Position numbers and translations under genes: made by a program. This document shows, piece after piece, positions 33,910-42,381 of a stretch of 64,000 nucleotides of DNA. A model generated the notes under the pieces. The model searched no databases and was not told the DNA's origin. It was given only the letters and a program-made list of their open reading frames with translations. The stretch's first letter is position 1. Each line of letters starts with the position of its first letter. Source of the stretch: Microbacteriaceae bacterium 3FA27C10 (lineage in GTDB: Bacteria; Actinomycetota; Actinomycetes; Actinomycetales; Microbacteriaceae); the NCBI GenBank assembly GCA_005502775.1, contig SCNI01000020.1, positions 1-64,000 on the forward strand, written 5' to 3'.

Positions 33910-34650
33910 TCAGCCGGCACGGAGCGTGTCGACGTCGTCGCCCCCGCCGAGATCGGTGCAGTCGACCAGCTCGACGCCGTGGGCCCGGAGGTAGGGGCGG
34001 GCGCCGGTGTCGCCGGAGAGCCCGGCGAGGAGGGCGTCGAAGTGCGCCGCGCCGACGACCACCGGATGCCCGGGGCGGCCGTCGTAGGCGGCCTGCCGCA
34101 GGGCGGCCGGGCCGGCCACATCGGGACCGGTGCGGGTGGCGGCACCGAGCAGGCGAGCCACCGCGCGGGGGGCGAGGTGGGGCAGGTCCACGAGCGTCAC
34201 CAGCACGGCGGCGGCGCCGAGCCCCTGGGCGGCGTGGATGCCGGCACGGAGCGACGCGGCCTGACCGGTGGCCCAGTCCTCGGCGACGACGACGTGCACG
34301 TGCCCCGTGGGGCCGGCGGCATCGTCGCTCTGTTCGGCTGGGGATGTGGGCCCGGGAGCGGCGGAGTCCGATGACGCGGTGGTGCCGCCGGTCTCCGCCG
34401 GCCAGGGTGCGGCCGGAGTGGACGGCTGCGGCTGCGGGCCGAGGAGCGCCGCCGCCCGCTGTGCCTCGGCACCGAGCACGACCACGAGCTGTGCGCATCC
34501 GCCGCTCTGCAGCGTGCGCACGGCGCGTCGCAGCCAGGGCTCGCCCGTCTCCTCGTCGACGACGAGGGCCTTCGGCATGCCCATGCGGGTGCCGGCGCCG
34601 GCGGCCAGGAGCAGGCCGACGACAGGCTCATCCGGAGCGGGCGGGATCAT
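33910..34650 (-). CDS. MocA-like nucleotidyltransferase (molybdenum cofactor cytidylyltransferase type)
   Basis: Protein of 246 residues with the NTP-transferase loop LLLAAGAGTRMGMPKAL and the acidic motif VTLVDLPHLAP. Placed with uricase and OHCU decarboxylase, it most likely matures the molybdenum cofactor of xanthine dehydrogenase, whose genes are outside the window. A low-complexity Pro/Ser/Thr-rich insert of about 45 residues (starting PQPQPSTPAAPWPAE) is unusual for the fold. CofC of F420 synthesis is a related alternative. Confidence 0.75.
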   Translation of the reverse strand: MIPPAPDEPVVGLLLAAGAGTRMGMPKALVVDEETGEPWLRRAVRTLQSGGCAQLVVVLGAEAQRAAALLGPQPQPSTPAAPWPAETGGTTASSDSAAPGPTSPAEQSDDAAGPTGHVHVVVAEDWATGQAASLRAGIHAAQGLGAAAVLVTLVDLPHLAPRAVARLLGAATRTGPDVAGPAALRQAAYDGRPGHPVVVGAAHFDALLAGLSGDTGARPYLRAHGVELVDCTDLGGGDDVDTLRAG

Positions 34651-34660
34651 CTGCTCATCG

Positions 34661-34673
34661 TAAACTGGAGAGC
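34661..34673 (+). promoter_or_regulatory. Leaderless-type -10 box before uraD
   Basis: TAAACT (34661-34666) is seven bases before the uraD ATG, in the 23-base gap to the divergent MocA-like gene. The spacer GGAGAGC could also act as a Shine-Dalgarno on longer transcripts. Confidence 0.5.
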
Positions 34674-35225
34674 ATGGCGACCCCCTCCGCGACCGGCACC
34701 GACGGCACGAGCCCCGACGCCACCGGCCCCGACGCCCCCGCGTCGACCGCCGAGGGCACACCGCCGCTGCGCGAAGCGCTCCGCTCGTGCCTCGGGGTCG
34801 ACCGTTTCGTCGACGAGGTGGCTGCGGCGGCGCCGTTCACCTCGAACGCCGAGCTGCTCGCCGAGGCCTCCCGGGTGGCGTCGAGCCTGACCCCGGCCGA
34901 GGTGGATGCGGCGCTCGCACACCACCCGCGCATCGGCGAACGGGCGGCGGGCGACGGCCAGGCGCAGCGCTTCAGCCGCGCCGAGCAGCAGACCGCCGAG
35001 GCCTCCGACGCCGGGCTCGCCGAGGCGATCGCCGCCGGCAACCGGGCCTACGAGGAGCGCTTCGATCGGGTGTTCCTCATCCGGGCCGCAGGCCGGAGCC
35101 GGGCCGAGATCCTCGCCGAGCTGAGCCGCCGACTCGAGCTCGACGACGCCACCGAGGCCGCTACCGTCGCCTCCGAGCTCCGCGACATCACCCTGCTCCG
35201 CCTGCAGTCGCTCTACCCCGCCTGA
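34674..35225 (+). CDS. uraD: OHCU decarboxylase
   Basis: 2-oxo-4-hydroxy-4-carboxy-5-ureidoimidazoline decarboxylase, giving S-allantoin. The active-site motif HPRIGE is present, followed by FSRAEQQTAEASD; the length is 183 residues including a disordered Thr/Pro/Ala-rich leader of about 30. It is followed 27 bases later by uraH, and together with uricase these make the three-step urate-to-allantoin route. Confidence 0.92.
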   Translation: MATPSATGTDGTSPDATGPDAPASTAEGTPPLREALRSCLGVDRFVDEVAAAAPFTSNAELLAEASRVASSLTPAEVDAALAHHPRIGERAAGDGQAQRFSRAEQQTAEASDAGLAEAIAAGNRAYEERFDRVFLIRAAGRSRAEILAELSRRLELDDATEAATVASELRDITLLRLQSLYPA

Positions 35226-35252
35226 TCACGCCCCGCCGACCCTGGGAGCACC

Positions 35253-35600
35253 ATGACCGACGAACGCAGCCACGTCACCACGCACGTGCTCGACTCCACC
35301 ATCGGGCGCCCGGCAGCCGGTGTGCCGGTGATCCTCGAGCACGACGACACCGGGAACTGGGTGATGATCGGCTCCGCCGAGACGGATGCCGACGGCCGCG
35401 TGAACGCGCTCGGCCCGGTCGCTCTCGCCCCGGGCCGCTACCGCGTGAGCTTCGACACGGCCACCTACTTCGCCGAGCAGGAGGTCAAGGCCTTCTACCC
35501 CGAGGTGCAGATCATCTTCGAGCTCGCCGACGCGGCCGCCCACTACCACGTGCCGCTCCTGCTCAGCCCCTTCGCCTACTCCACCTACCGCGGCAGCTGA
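35253..35600 (+). CDS. uraH: 5-hydroxyisourate hydrolase
   Basis: Transthyretin-like protein of 115 residues with HVLDSTIGRPAAGVPV at the start and the diagnostic C-terminal YRGS. It converts 5-hydroxyisourate to OHCU. ATG start with GGGAG upstream. It lies between uraD and the convergent uricase gene. Confidence 0.95.
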   Translation: MTDERSHVTTHVLDSTIGRPAAGVPVILEHDDTGNWVMIGSAETDADGRVNALGPVALAPGRYRVSFDTATYFAEQEVKAFYPEVQIIFELADAAAHYHVPLLLSPFAYSTYRGS

Positions 35601-35657
35601 CCTCCCGCGCCTCCCGCCCGGCACCCGAGCCCGCGCTCACGTGAACCGGCCAACAAA

Positions 35658-35792
35658 CGCACCAGGCCGTACTCGCCGACCCAAGGTGAGCGCGCGGCCG
35701 CGCAGCGACCGCACGTGAACATGTCGCGGAGCGCCGGGCAGGGACCGGCGCGACCCGTGGACGCCGCGCGAAGCACGGCGCCCACGGCAGCC
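35658..35792 (-). repeat. Structured 3' repeat, copy D
   Basis: Read on the minus strand it starts 2 bases after the uricase stop and runs in the sense direction. The first stem CCGTGGGCGCCGTG/CGCGGCGTCCACGG is fully paired (with G-T wobbles) around CTTCG. GCGCCGG/CCGGCGC and GCGGTCGC/GCGGCCGC follow as second and third stems. This copy is close to the consensus. Confidence 0.8.
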
Positions 35793-35794
35793 AG

Positions 35795-36715
35795 TCACGC
35801 GAAGCCGCCCGCGATCGTCCAGGCCGGGCCGGCGTCGGGGGCGTCGTCGCGGAGCACCGAGGCCTGGATGAGGCCGTAGGGCCGGTCGTCGGCGTTGAAG
35901 ACCTCGTTGTCGTTCGAGACGCCGAAGGGCGAGAGGTCGTAGAGGAAGTGGTGCTTGTTCGGCGCCGACATCCGGATCTCGGCGAGGAACGGGTAGGCCT
36001 CGAGCACCGCCTTGCCCATCTCGTAGAGCGTCTGCTGCAGCGCGAGAGAGTGCACGGTGGCGAAGGTCGACACCATGATCTGCTTGATGCCCGCGTAGGT
36101 GCCTTCCCAGTCGATGTCGCCGAAGCTGCCGTCGGGCGAGAAGAAGCGCCACTGCGCCACGAGCGAGGTGGCCATGATGCGGTCGCTGGTGGGCTGCAGC
36201 AGCGTGTACTCGTCTTCGAGGAAGTCGTGGAACTCCGAGCCCGTGGTCTTCAGGATCACGAGGTCCTTGAAGCCGCCGATCACCCACGCCTTCTGCGCGG
36301 AGCCCTTGCCCTCGATGGTGATGGCGGCGGTGCGCGTCTCCTGCCCCTTGCGCAGGAAGGTGAAGTCGTGCTCCGAGCCGTCGACGAGCACGCGCTCCCA
36401 GGCGTACTCCTCGATCTCGATGCGCGCGCCCGACACCGGCTCGACGTCGTCGACGAAGTGGCGGGCCAGCACGAGCCCGTAGTCCTCGATCGACTCGAGC
36501 CCCTTCTCCTTCGCGTAGGAGTAGGCGGTCTGCTTCTGCGTGTCGGTGGGCAGCACGTCGCTCTGGTCGCCCACGAGGTGCGCCGCGTCGAACGAGCCCC
36601 GCAGCGCGGTCGACACGTTGACGTCGTGGATCTCGTGCCGGGGCGAGTCCCGGTAGATGCGCACGATGCGGTTCTCCGCTTTGCCGTACTGGTGCGGGCC
36701 GAGGACGATGGACAT
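35795..36715 (-). CDS. pucL: Urate oxidase (uricase)
   Basis: Cofactor-free oxidase converting urate to 5-hydroxyisourate and peroxide, 306 residues. It has the tandem T-fold with DQSDVLPTDTQKQTAY (active-site Thr-Asp region) and the late PNKHHFLYDL motif. ATG 36715 has AGGGAAG upstream; the longer frame to 36784 is rejected. The gene is divergently placed from uraH, and allantoinase lies directly upstream on the same strand. Confidence 0.95.
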   Translation of the reverse strand: MSIVLGPHQYGKAENRIVRIYRDSPRHEIHDVNVSTALRGSFDAAHLVGDQSDVLPTDTQKQTAYSYAKEKGLESIEDYGLVLARHFVDDVEPVSGARIEIEEYAWERVLVDGSEHDFTFLRKGQETRTAAITIEGKGSAQKAWVIGGFKDLVILKTTGSEFHDFLEDEYTLLQPTSDRIMATSLVAQWRFFSPDGSFGDIDWEGTYAGIKQIMVSTFATVHSLALQQTLYEMGKAVLEAYPFLAEIRMSAPNKHHFLYDLSPFGVSNDNEVFNADDRPYGLIQASVLRDDAPDAGPAWTIAGGFA

Positions 36716-36817
36716 GGCTTCCCTACTCACTGCGCGGCGAGAGTTCGCGGGGCCGCGCGCCTCCAGTCTGTCGGCAGCGCGCATCCGCGAGCTCCGGATG
36801 TGCGCCCCGGCCGCCGG

Positions 36818-36837
36818 AATTTACGTTCAATTTACGT
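36818..36837 (-). promoter_or_regulatory. Direct repeat ACGTAAATT upstream of uricase
   Basis: On the minus strand ACGTAAATT is repeated with an 11-base period between allantoinase and uricase. It gives AC-n9-AC, the spacing of GlnR half-sites, though without the GAAAC core. It may be a GlnR or other operator. Confidence 0.35.
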
Positions 36838-36843
36838 GGCGTG

Positions 36844-38220
36844 TCAGTTCGTGGAACGCGTGAGGAGCTTTCCGCCGGGAACACGCTGGGTGTCGCCGAC
36901 CGTGCCCTCCGCCCCGAGGACGTGCACCACGTCGCCGGCGAGCCAGGTGGTGTGCACGACCCCGTGCAGGGTGCGCCCGTCGAAGGCGGAGACCTTGTTC
37001 TTGTGCTCGAGGGCCTCGGCGTGCACGGCGAACGACTCCTCGGGAGCGAAGGCGACGAGGTCGGCGGCCGCGCCCGCGGTGATCGCCCCCTTCACGCCGG
37101 TGAGGCCGACGAGTGCCGAAGTGCCCTCGCTCATCCAGCCGATCACCCGGTCGAGCGGGATGCCGCGCTCGCGCGCCGCCGTCCACACCGCCGGCAGGCT
37201 CAGCTGCAGCCCCGAGATGCCTCCCCAGGCCTCCTGGAAGTCGCCGTCGCCCTTGAACTTGAGCTCGGCGGTCGAGGGGGAGTGGTCGCTCGCGATGAGG
37301 TCGATGGTTCCGTCGAGCAGGGCTTCCCAGAGCAGGTCGCGGTTGGCCTCGTCGCGGATGGGCGGGCAGCACTTGAACTGCGTGGCGCCGTCGGGGATGT
37401 GCTCGGCGGAGAAGGCGAGGTAGTGCGGGCAGGTCTCGACCGTGAGCGGCAGGCCCTCGGCCTTGGCCGCGCGGATCTGGTCGAGCGCCCGGGCGCTTGA
37501 GAGGTGCAGGATGTGGGCGCGCGCCCCGGTGGCCCGCACGCCCGCGATGACGTGCGCGATCGCATCCTCTTCGGCGAGGTCGGGGCGCGAGGCCACGAAC
37601 GCCCGGTAGTCCTGGCCGCCGTGGTTCTCGGAGCGCTCGAGCACCGCGGGGTCTTCGGCGTGCACGATGAGCAGCCCGTCGAACGACGCGATCTCCTGCA
37701 TCGCCTCGAGCAGCTCGGAGCCCGACAGGTGCGGGAACTCGTCGACGCCCGAGGGCGCCAGGAACGCCTTGAAGCCGAACACGCCCTCGCGCCACAGCGG
37801 CTCGAGCGCACCGAGGTTCGAGGGGATGGCGCCGCCCCAGAAGCCCACGTCGACGCTCGCCTGCGGTTCGGCCGCGGCCCGCTTCACGGCGAGCCCCTCG
37901 ACCGTCGTGGTGGGCGGGATGCTGTTGAGCGGCATGTCGACCACCGTCGTCACGCCCCCGGCCGCGGCGGCGCGGGTGGCGGTGGTGAAGCCCTCCCACT
38001 CGGTGCGCCCCGGTTCGTTCACGTGCACGTGCGAGTCGACCACGCCCGGGATGAGCACCTGACCCTCGGGCAGCGTCACCGTGACGTGGGCCGGGACATC
38101 CTCGTCGTGGTCGGCGATCATCGCCACCACCCCGTCGCGCACCGCGACGACCGCCGAGCGCCACTCGCCGTCGGCGTAGACCGATCCGGCACGGATCGCG
38201 AGGTCGTAGGGCTGGCTCAT
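36844..38220 (-). CDS. allB: Allantoinase
   Basis: Metal amidohydrolase opening allantoin to allantoate, 458 residues. Metal ligands are in DSHVHVNEPGRTEWEG, the carbamylated lysine is in GFKAFLAPSG, and the C-terminal Asp is in IASDHSPST. GAAGGAG is 7 bases before the ATG. It is upstream of uricase on the same strand; allantoate is then used by AllC at 30589. Confidence 0.95.
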   Translation of the reverse strand: MSQPYDLAIRAGSVYADGEWRSAVVAVRDGVVAMIADHDEDVPAHVTVTLPEGQVLIPGVVDSHVHVNEPGRTEWEGFTTATRAAAAGGVTTVVDMPLNSIPPTTTVEGLAVKRAAAEPQASVDVGFWGGAIPSNLGALEPLWREGVFGFKAFLAPSGVDEFPHLSGSELLEAMQEIASFDGLLIVHAEDPAVLERSENHGGQDYRAFVASRPDLAEEDAIAHVIAGVRATGARAHILHLSSARALDQIRAAKAEGLPLTVETCPHYLAFSAEHIPDGATQFKCCPPIRDEANRDLLWEALLDGTIDLIASDHSPSTAELKFKGDGDFQEAWGGISGLQLSLPAVWTAARERGIPLDRVIGWMSEGTSALVGLTGVKGAITAGAAADLVAFAPEESFAVHAEALEHKNKVSAFDGRTLHGVVHTTWLAGDVVHVLGAEGTVGDTQRVPGGKLLTRSTN

Positions 38221-38294
38221 CGGGGTGCTCCTTCTCGGGGTCCTGGCGGGCCGGACGACGGATGCCCATGCCGCGATGCCAGCCTAACCGCGGC

Positions 38295-38306
38295 TACCAT
38301 GAGCCC
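38295..38306 (+). promoter_or_regulatory. Leaderless -10 box before the MetV-like gene
   Basis: TACCAT (38295-38300) followed by six bases and the ATG at 38307, the same geometry as other leaderless promoters in this window. Confidence 0.45.
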
Positions 38307-39413
38307 ATGGTCGTGACCGCGGAGATGAGAATCGCCTGCCCCAAGCACATGGAGTACGGTCCGTGCGGCGGCGTGGAGTTCGACGGAAGCTGCGAGGTGG
38401 GCGAGTTCCGCTGCGTCTTCCTCGAGACGCCCACCGTGCGCTGGCACGGCATTGCGCCGAACCCGGAGTCGCCCGCGGGCACCGCGGCGGCCGACGTCGC
38501 GGTGCACCACCTCGGCGACTCCCACGAGTTCGCGGTGGCGCCGCAGCCGGGTGCCGCGGCGATGCGCGCCCTGATGGCCACGCGTCCGATCGTGATCGCC
38601 GACTTCCCGGGCCGCTCGGTCGACCGCGGCTCGCTGCGCGACTGCGCCCAGGCGCTCGCCGGGCGCGTCGACGCCACTCTCGCCGGGGACTCGGGCCGCT
38701 CGCGCGTGCAGTTCTCACCCAGCTACCGGGCCCAGCTCATCCAGGCCGAGGGCCTCACGGCGTGGAGCGGCGTCAACTGCCGAGACCGCAACCGCGTGGC
38801 CCTCGAGGGCGAGCTCGCCGGGCTCGCCGACGTGGGCGTGGGCGGAGTGCACTGCGTCACCGGCGACCACACCTCCACGGGCGACCGGCCGGATGCGCTG
38901 CCCGTCTTCGACATCGACTCCACCCAGCTCGCGGCCCTCGCCCGGCAGGCCGGCCACCTGGTGTCGGTGGGGGAGTCGCCCGCCACCCCGCCGGTGGACC
39001 GACGGGCGGAGCGCCTGCACGAGAAGGTGCTCGCGGGCGCCGACATCTGTTTCATCAACCACGCCGGCGGGGTGGAGCCGGTGCGCCGCTTCATCGCGGC
39101 CGCGCACGAGCAGGGCATCGCGCCCGACTTCATCCCGTGCGTTCCGATGGTGGTCGACCGGGGGAGCGCATCCCTTCTCCGATCCTTCACCACGCTCGTG
39201 CTGCCCGAGGGCTTCCTCGAGCGCATCCTCGACGCCGCCGATCCCTACCAGGCCGGGCTGGATGCGGTCACCGAGCTCTGCGAGGGGCTGCTCGCGCTCG
39301 AGGGCGTCGCGGGCGTGAACCTCTCCGGCGGCGCCGCGCCGGGCGCCGAGGTGGCGTTCGCCGACGCGATGGGCGTGGTGGCCGAGCGGCTGGGACTCGG
39401 CACCCGCGCCTGA
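38307..39413 (+). CDS. Methylenetetrahydrofolate reductase C-terminal (MetV-type) domain protein
   Basis: Protein of 368 residues. The N-terminal 45 residues form a cysteine-rich MTHFR_C/MetV-type motif (CPKHMEYGPCGG, then GSC and RC). The remainder resembles the MetF-type (beta/alpha)8 barrel. MetV-like domains are mostly known from anaerobes, where they partner MetF. In this aerobic setting a one-carbon role linked to glycine or formate from ureide breakdown is possible, but no reaction can be assigned. Confidence 0.65.
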   Translation: MVVTAEMRIACPKHMEYGPCGGVEFDGSCEVGEFRCVFLETPTVRWHGIAPNPESPAGTAAADVAVHHLGDSHEFAVAPQPGAAAMRALMATRPIVIADFPGRSVDRGSLRDCAQALAGRVDATLAGDSGRSRVQFSPSYRAQLIQAEGLTAWSGVNCRDRNRVALEGELAGLADVGVGGVHCVTGDHTSTGDRPDALPVFDIDSTQLAALARQAGHLVSVGESPATPPVDRRAERLHEKVLAGADICFINHAGGVEPVRRFIAAAHEQGIAPDFIPCVPMVVDRGSASLLRSFTTLVLPEGFLERILDAADPYQAGLDAVTELCEGLLALEGVAGVNLSGGAAPGAEVAFADAMGVVAERLGLGTRA

Positions 39414-39437
39414 TGTCGCGGGCGCGACGGCCGTAAC

Positions 39438-39453
39438 GCGATAGAAATATCGC
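39438..39453. promoter_or_regulatory. Dyad GCGATA-GAAA-TATCGC
   Basis: A perfect 6+6 inverted repeat lies 25 bases after the MetV-like stop and just before a TAGAGT -10-like box (39459-39464). It could be an operator of the next gene or a small terminator. Confidence 0.35.
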
Positions 39454-39499
39454 CGCCGTAGAGTCGTCGGAGACTGTGTCCCCGAGGATCGGAACCGCG

Positions 39500-40450
39500 A
39501 TGACCCCCGTGCCGCCCGCACCCGCCCGCGAGCTCCGCGAGCCCGGCGGGTCCACGGCGCCCTGGCGCGCGGTCTGGGTCGAGGCCGTGCCGACGGCGGA
39601 TGCGCCGCGCCGGCCCCAGCGCCTGCGCCGCTCGGTCGTGCTCCCGAAAGACGTGACCTCGGCGGTCGTGCGGGTGAGCGCTCGTGGCAGCTGGTCGCTG
39701 TTCGTGAACGACGACCGCGTCGATGCGGCCGCGCTGTCGCCGGAGCCGCGGAACGACGGACTCGTCGCCTGGCACCGCTTCGACGTGACGTCGCGCCTGC
39801 GGGCGGGCGAGAACGTGCTCGGGCTCATCGTGGGCTCGGCGTGGGAGACCGGGCGTGCTGTCGACGGCTCCGAGCGTCCTCCGCTCGCGCTCCTGCTCGA
39901 ACTCGACGTCGAACTCCCCGGCGGCGACCACCTGCTCGTGGGCAGCGACGGGGAGTTCCGCTCCAAGCCGGGCGCGATCGTCTCCTCGGCCGACGCCCCC
40001 GGCGAGGTGCAGGACCATCGCTTGCGCGAGGCCGGCTGGAAGCTGCCCGGCTACGACGACTCGGCCTGGACCCCGGTGCGCGTGTCGGCCGACCAGGGCC
40101 TCGAGCGCCTCGCCTTCGAGCAAGCGGAGACGACGCGGATCGAGGCGGAGGTCGAGGCCGCCTCCGTGCGCGAGACGTCCGCCGGCATCCTGCGGGTGGA
40201 GTTCCCCCGGCGTGTTCGCGGTCGTGGGAAGGCGGCCTTCGCCGAAGCGGCCGGAACCCGGGTGACCGTGGAGTACCGGCTCGCCGACTCCTCCACCGGC
40301 CCGGCCGACGCGTTCATCGCGGCCGGCAGCCCGCACGAGCTGTTCGAGCCGGGCTTCGCCTTCCACGAGTTCGACCATCTGCTGGTCTCGGGGCTCCGGA
40401 ACCCCGGTTCGGCGCACTTCACCGCCCTCGAATTCTCCCGCCCTCGGTGA
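39500..40450 (+). CDS. Orphan alpha-L-rhamnosidase N-terminal-like beta-sandwich protein
   Basis: Protein of 316 residues resembling the N-terminal jelly-roll domains of bacterial alpha-L-rhamnosidases (WSLFVNDDRV, then GENVLGLIVGSAWETG, GWKLPGYDDSAWTPV). It ends before the catalytic (alpha/alpha)6 barrel, so it has no glycosidase active site. No signal peptide is seen. It could be a carbohydrate-binding remnant or a sensor. An in-frame GTG at 39476, 11 bases after the -10-like TAGAGT, is an alternative start. Confidence 0.6.
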   Translation: MTPVPPAPARELREPGGSTAPWRAVWVEAVPTADAPRRPQRLRRSVVLPKDVTSAVVRVSARGSWSLFVNDDRVDAAALSPEPRNDGLVAWHRFDVTSRLRAGENVLGLIVGSAWETGRAVDGSERPPLALLLELDVELPGGDHLLVGSDGEFRSKPGAIVSSADAPGEVQDHRLREAGWKLPGYDDSAWTPVRVSADQGLERLAFEQAETTRIEAEVEAASVRETSAGILRVEFPRRVRGRGKAAFAEAAGTRVTVEYRLADSSTGPADAFIAAGSPHELFEPGFAFHEFDHLLVSGLRNPGSAHFTALEFSRPR

Positions 40451-40514
40451 GGTCGTCGATGATGGGGAGTGAATCGCACCGGCGGGGGTCGCCGGGCGAA
40501 GAAAGGATGGCGTC

Positions 40515-41405
40515 GTGAGCGAGATCCTCGACGACATGGACTCCCGCCCCGGGAGCACCACGTCGCTGCTGCGCACCGTGCTCGGCATCTACCTGCGCGA
40601 GCTCGGCGGCTGGATCGCCGTGTCGCACCTGCTCGAACTCATGGAGGCGCTCGACGTGCCGGGGCCCCGCACCCGCACGGCTCTGGTGCGGGTGAAGAAG
40701 AAGTCTCTCCTCGTGCCGGAGACCCGCGACCGGGTGGCCGGCTACGCCCTCGTCGACGACGCCGTGCCGATGCTCGAGCGGGGCGACCGGCGCATCTACC
40801 ACCCGCGCAACATGGGGCCCGAGAGCAAGTGGTGCGCCGTGTCGTTCTCGATCCCGGAGGAGAACCGCCATCTCCGCCATCAGCTGCGCCGCCGCCTGCA
40901 CTGGATCGGCTGCGGCACGGTCTCGCCGGCTCTCTGGATCTGCCCGGCCTACCTGGCGGGCGAGGTCGAGGAGATCCTCGACGACCTCGGCATCCGCGAG
41001 CACTCGACGCTGTTCATCGCCGAACGGCCGCTCGTCGCCGGCTCCCTGCAGGCCGCGGTCGCGAGCTGGTGGGATCTCGACGCGCTGCGCGCGCACCACG
41101 AGGAGTTCCTGCAGCAGCACCGGGCCGACGCCCTGGTGGGCGCCGACGAGCCCGTGACGGCGCGCGAGGCGTTCTCGGTGTACATCCGCAGCATCGACAG
41201 CTGGCGCATCATCCCCTACCTCGACCCCGGCCTCCCCGCCGAGCTGCTGTCCGCCGACTGGCCGGGCGACGAGAGCAACGCCCTGCAGTGGCGGCTGCGG
41301 GAGCGCTTCAGCGCCCTGAGCACCGACTACGTGGCCGAGGTCACCGGCATCCCCCTGCTGGATCCGGCCCGCGACGCATCCCCTGCGTTCACCGTCACGG
41401 AGTGA
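40515..41405 (+). CDS. PaaX-family transcriptional regulator
   Basis: Protein of 296 residues with an N-terminal winged helix (LRTVLGIYLRELGGWIAVS) and the PaaX-like C-terminal domain (WCAVSFSIPEENRHLRHQLRRRLHW). The family senses aryl-CoA or other aromatic intermediates, often phenylacetyl-CoA. GTG start with AAAGGA upstream. It is the nearest regulator on the upstream side of the tryptophan/aromatic operon at 42527, which may be its target. Confidence 0.85.
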   Translation: MSEILDDMDSRPGSTTSLLRTVLGIYLRELGGWIAVSHLLELMEALDVPGPRTRTALVRVKKKSLLVPETRDRVAGYALVDDAVPMLERGDRRIYHPRNMGPESKWCAVSFSIPEENRHLRHQLRRRLHWIGCGTVSPALWICPAYLAGEVEEILDDLGIREHSTLFIAERPLVAGSLQAAVASWWDLDALRAHHEEFLQQHRADALVGADEPVTAREAFSVYIRSIDSWRIIPYLDPGLPAELLSADWPGDESNALQWRLRERFSALSTDYVAEVTGIPLLDPARDASPAFTVTE

Positions 41406-41430
41406 ACGCCCGACCCGATTCGAGGAACCG

Positions 41431-42363
41431 ATGACCCAGCCCCGCGCCCTGGAGGGCACCCACGTCCTGCTCCTGGACGGCTGGCAGCACCGCCGCGAGC
41501 CCGGCCACTGGCAGGGCTGGCTCGCCGAGCGGCTCGCCGAGCGCGGTGCGGTGGCCGACTACCTCACGCTGCCCGACCCGGAGCGTCCCGACTACGCCGC
41601 GTGGTCGGCGGCCGCTCTGCGCGCGCTCGACCGGCATCCGGATGCCGTCGTGGTGGCCCACGGCCTCAGCGTTCTGCTCTGGCTGCGGATGTGCGGCGAC
41701 GCCGCCGAGGCCGGGGCCCTGCCGCTCGCCCGGAGGGTCGTGCTCGTGGCGCCCCCGGCGACGGGGATGCACGGCGGCTCGGTGTCGGATGCGCTGCCCG
41801 CCTCGGTGACGCCGGAGGCCGTCGCCGCGGCCGCGGCCGCGGGCACTCTGCTCGTCTTCTCACTCGGCGACCCCTACCTGCCGGAGGGCGCACAGCTCGC
41901 CTACGGGGAGCCCTTGCGCCTGCCGTCGGTCGAGATCGCCGGCGGAGCGCACCTCAACCAGGCGGCGGGCTTCGGGCCGTGGCCCGCGATGCTGGAGTGG
42001 TGCGAGACCGGTGTCTGGCCCGCCCCGGCGGCGCTCGAGGCCGAGCTCGACGCCCTCTTCCATCCCGAGGGGCGCCGGCTCGGCATGGTCGTGGCCGGCC
42101 CGGTGACCACCGAGACGCTCGCCACGGTGGGCCGTGTGCTCGAACGCCAGGGCATCGAGCCCAGCCGCCGCCGGGCGGTTCTGCAGCCGCGCCCGGGGGA
42201 GCCGGAGGTGCGCGCGGCGGACGTGGCCGACTTCGGCTCGCGCTACGGCCACGAGTACTCCGTGGCCGTGCTCGCACCGGCGCTCGCGACCGCGCCGGAG
42301 ACCGTCGCCTCGCTCGAGACGGCGTTCGCGGGGCAGGGATGCGCGGTCGTCTGGAGCGCATGA
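41431..42363 (+). CDS. RBBP9/YdeN-like alpha/beta hydrolase with Ser-to-Gly nucleophile
   Basis: The N-terminal 190 residues follow the small serine-hydrolase (RBBP9/YdeN) fold. Where GHSLG is expected the sequence is AHGLS, so the nucleophile position is Gly. A histidine (GGAHLNQAAGFGPWP) in the normal C-terminal place remains. The last ~100 residues form an extra alpha/beta domain I do not recognise. It is probably non-hydrolytic or uses a shifted serine. It follows the PaaX gene by 25 bases. Confidence 0.65.
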   Translation: MTQPRALEGTHVLLLDGWQHRREPGHWQGWLAERLAERGAVADYLTLPDPERPDYAAWSAAALRALDRHPDAVVVAHGLSVLLWLRMCGDAAEAGALPLARRVVLVAPPATGMHGGSVSDALPASVTPEAVAAAAAAGTLLVFSLGDPYLPEGAQLAYGEPLRLPSVEIAGGAHLNQAAGFGPWPAMLEWCETGVWPAPAALEAELDALFHPEGRRLGMVVAGPVTTETLATVGRVLERQGIEPSRRRAVLQPRPGEPEVRAADVADFGSRYGHEYSVAVLAPALATAPETVASLETAFAGQGCAVVWSA

Positions 42364-42381
42364 GTGTGATCTGACGCAATT

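Noticed and set aside
33910-34650. Calling the nucleotidyltransferase CofC of F420 synthesis
   Set aside because: The MocA-type loop and the position among urate-catabolic genes favour molybdenum cofactor cytidylylation; CofC is kept only as an alternative.
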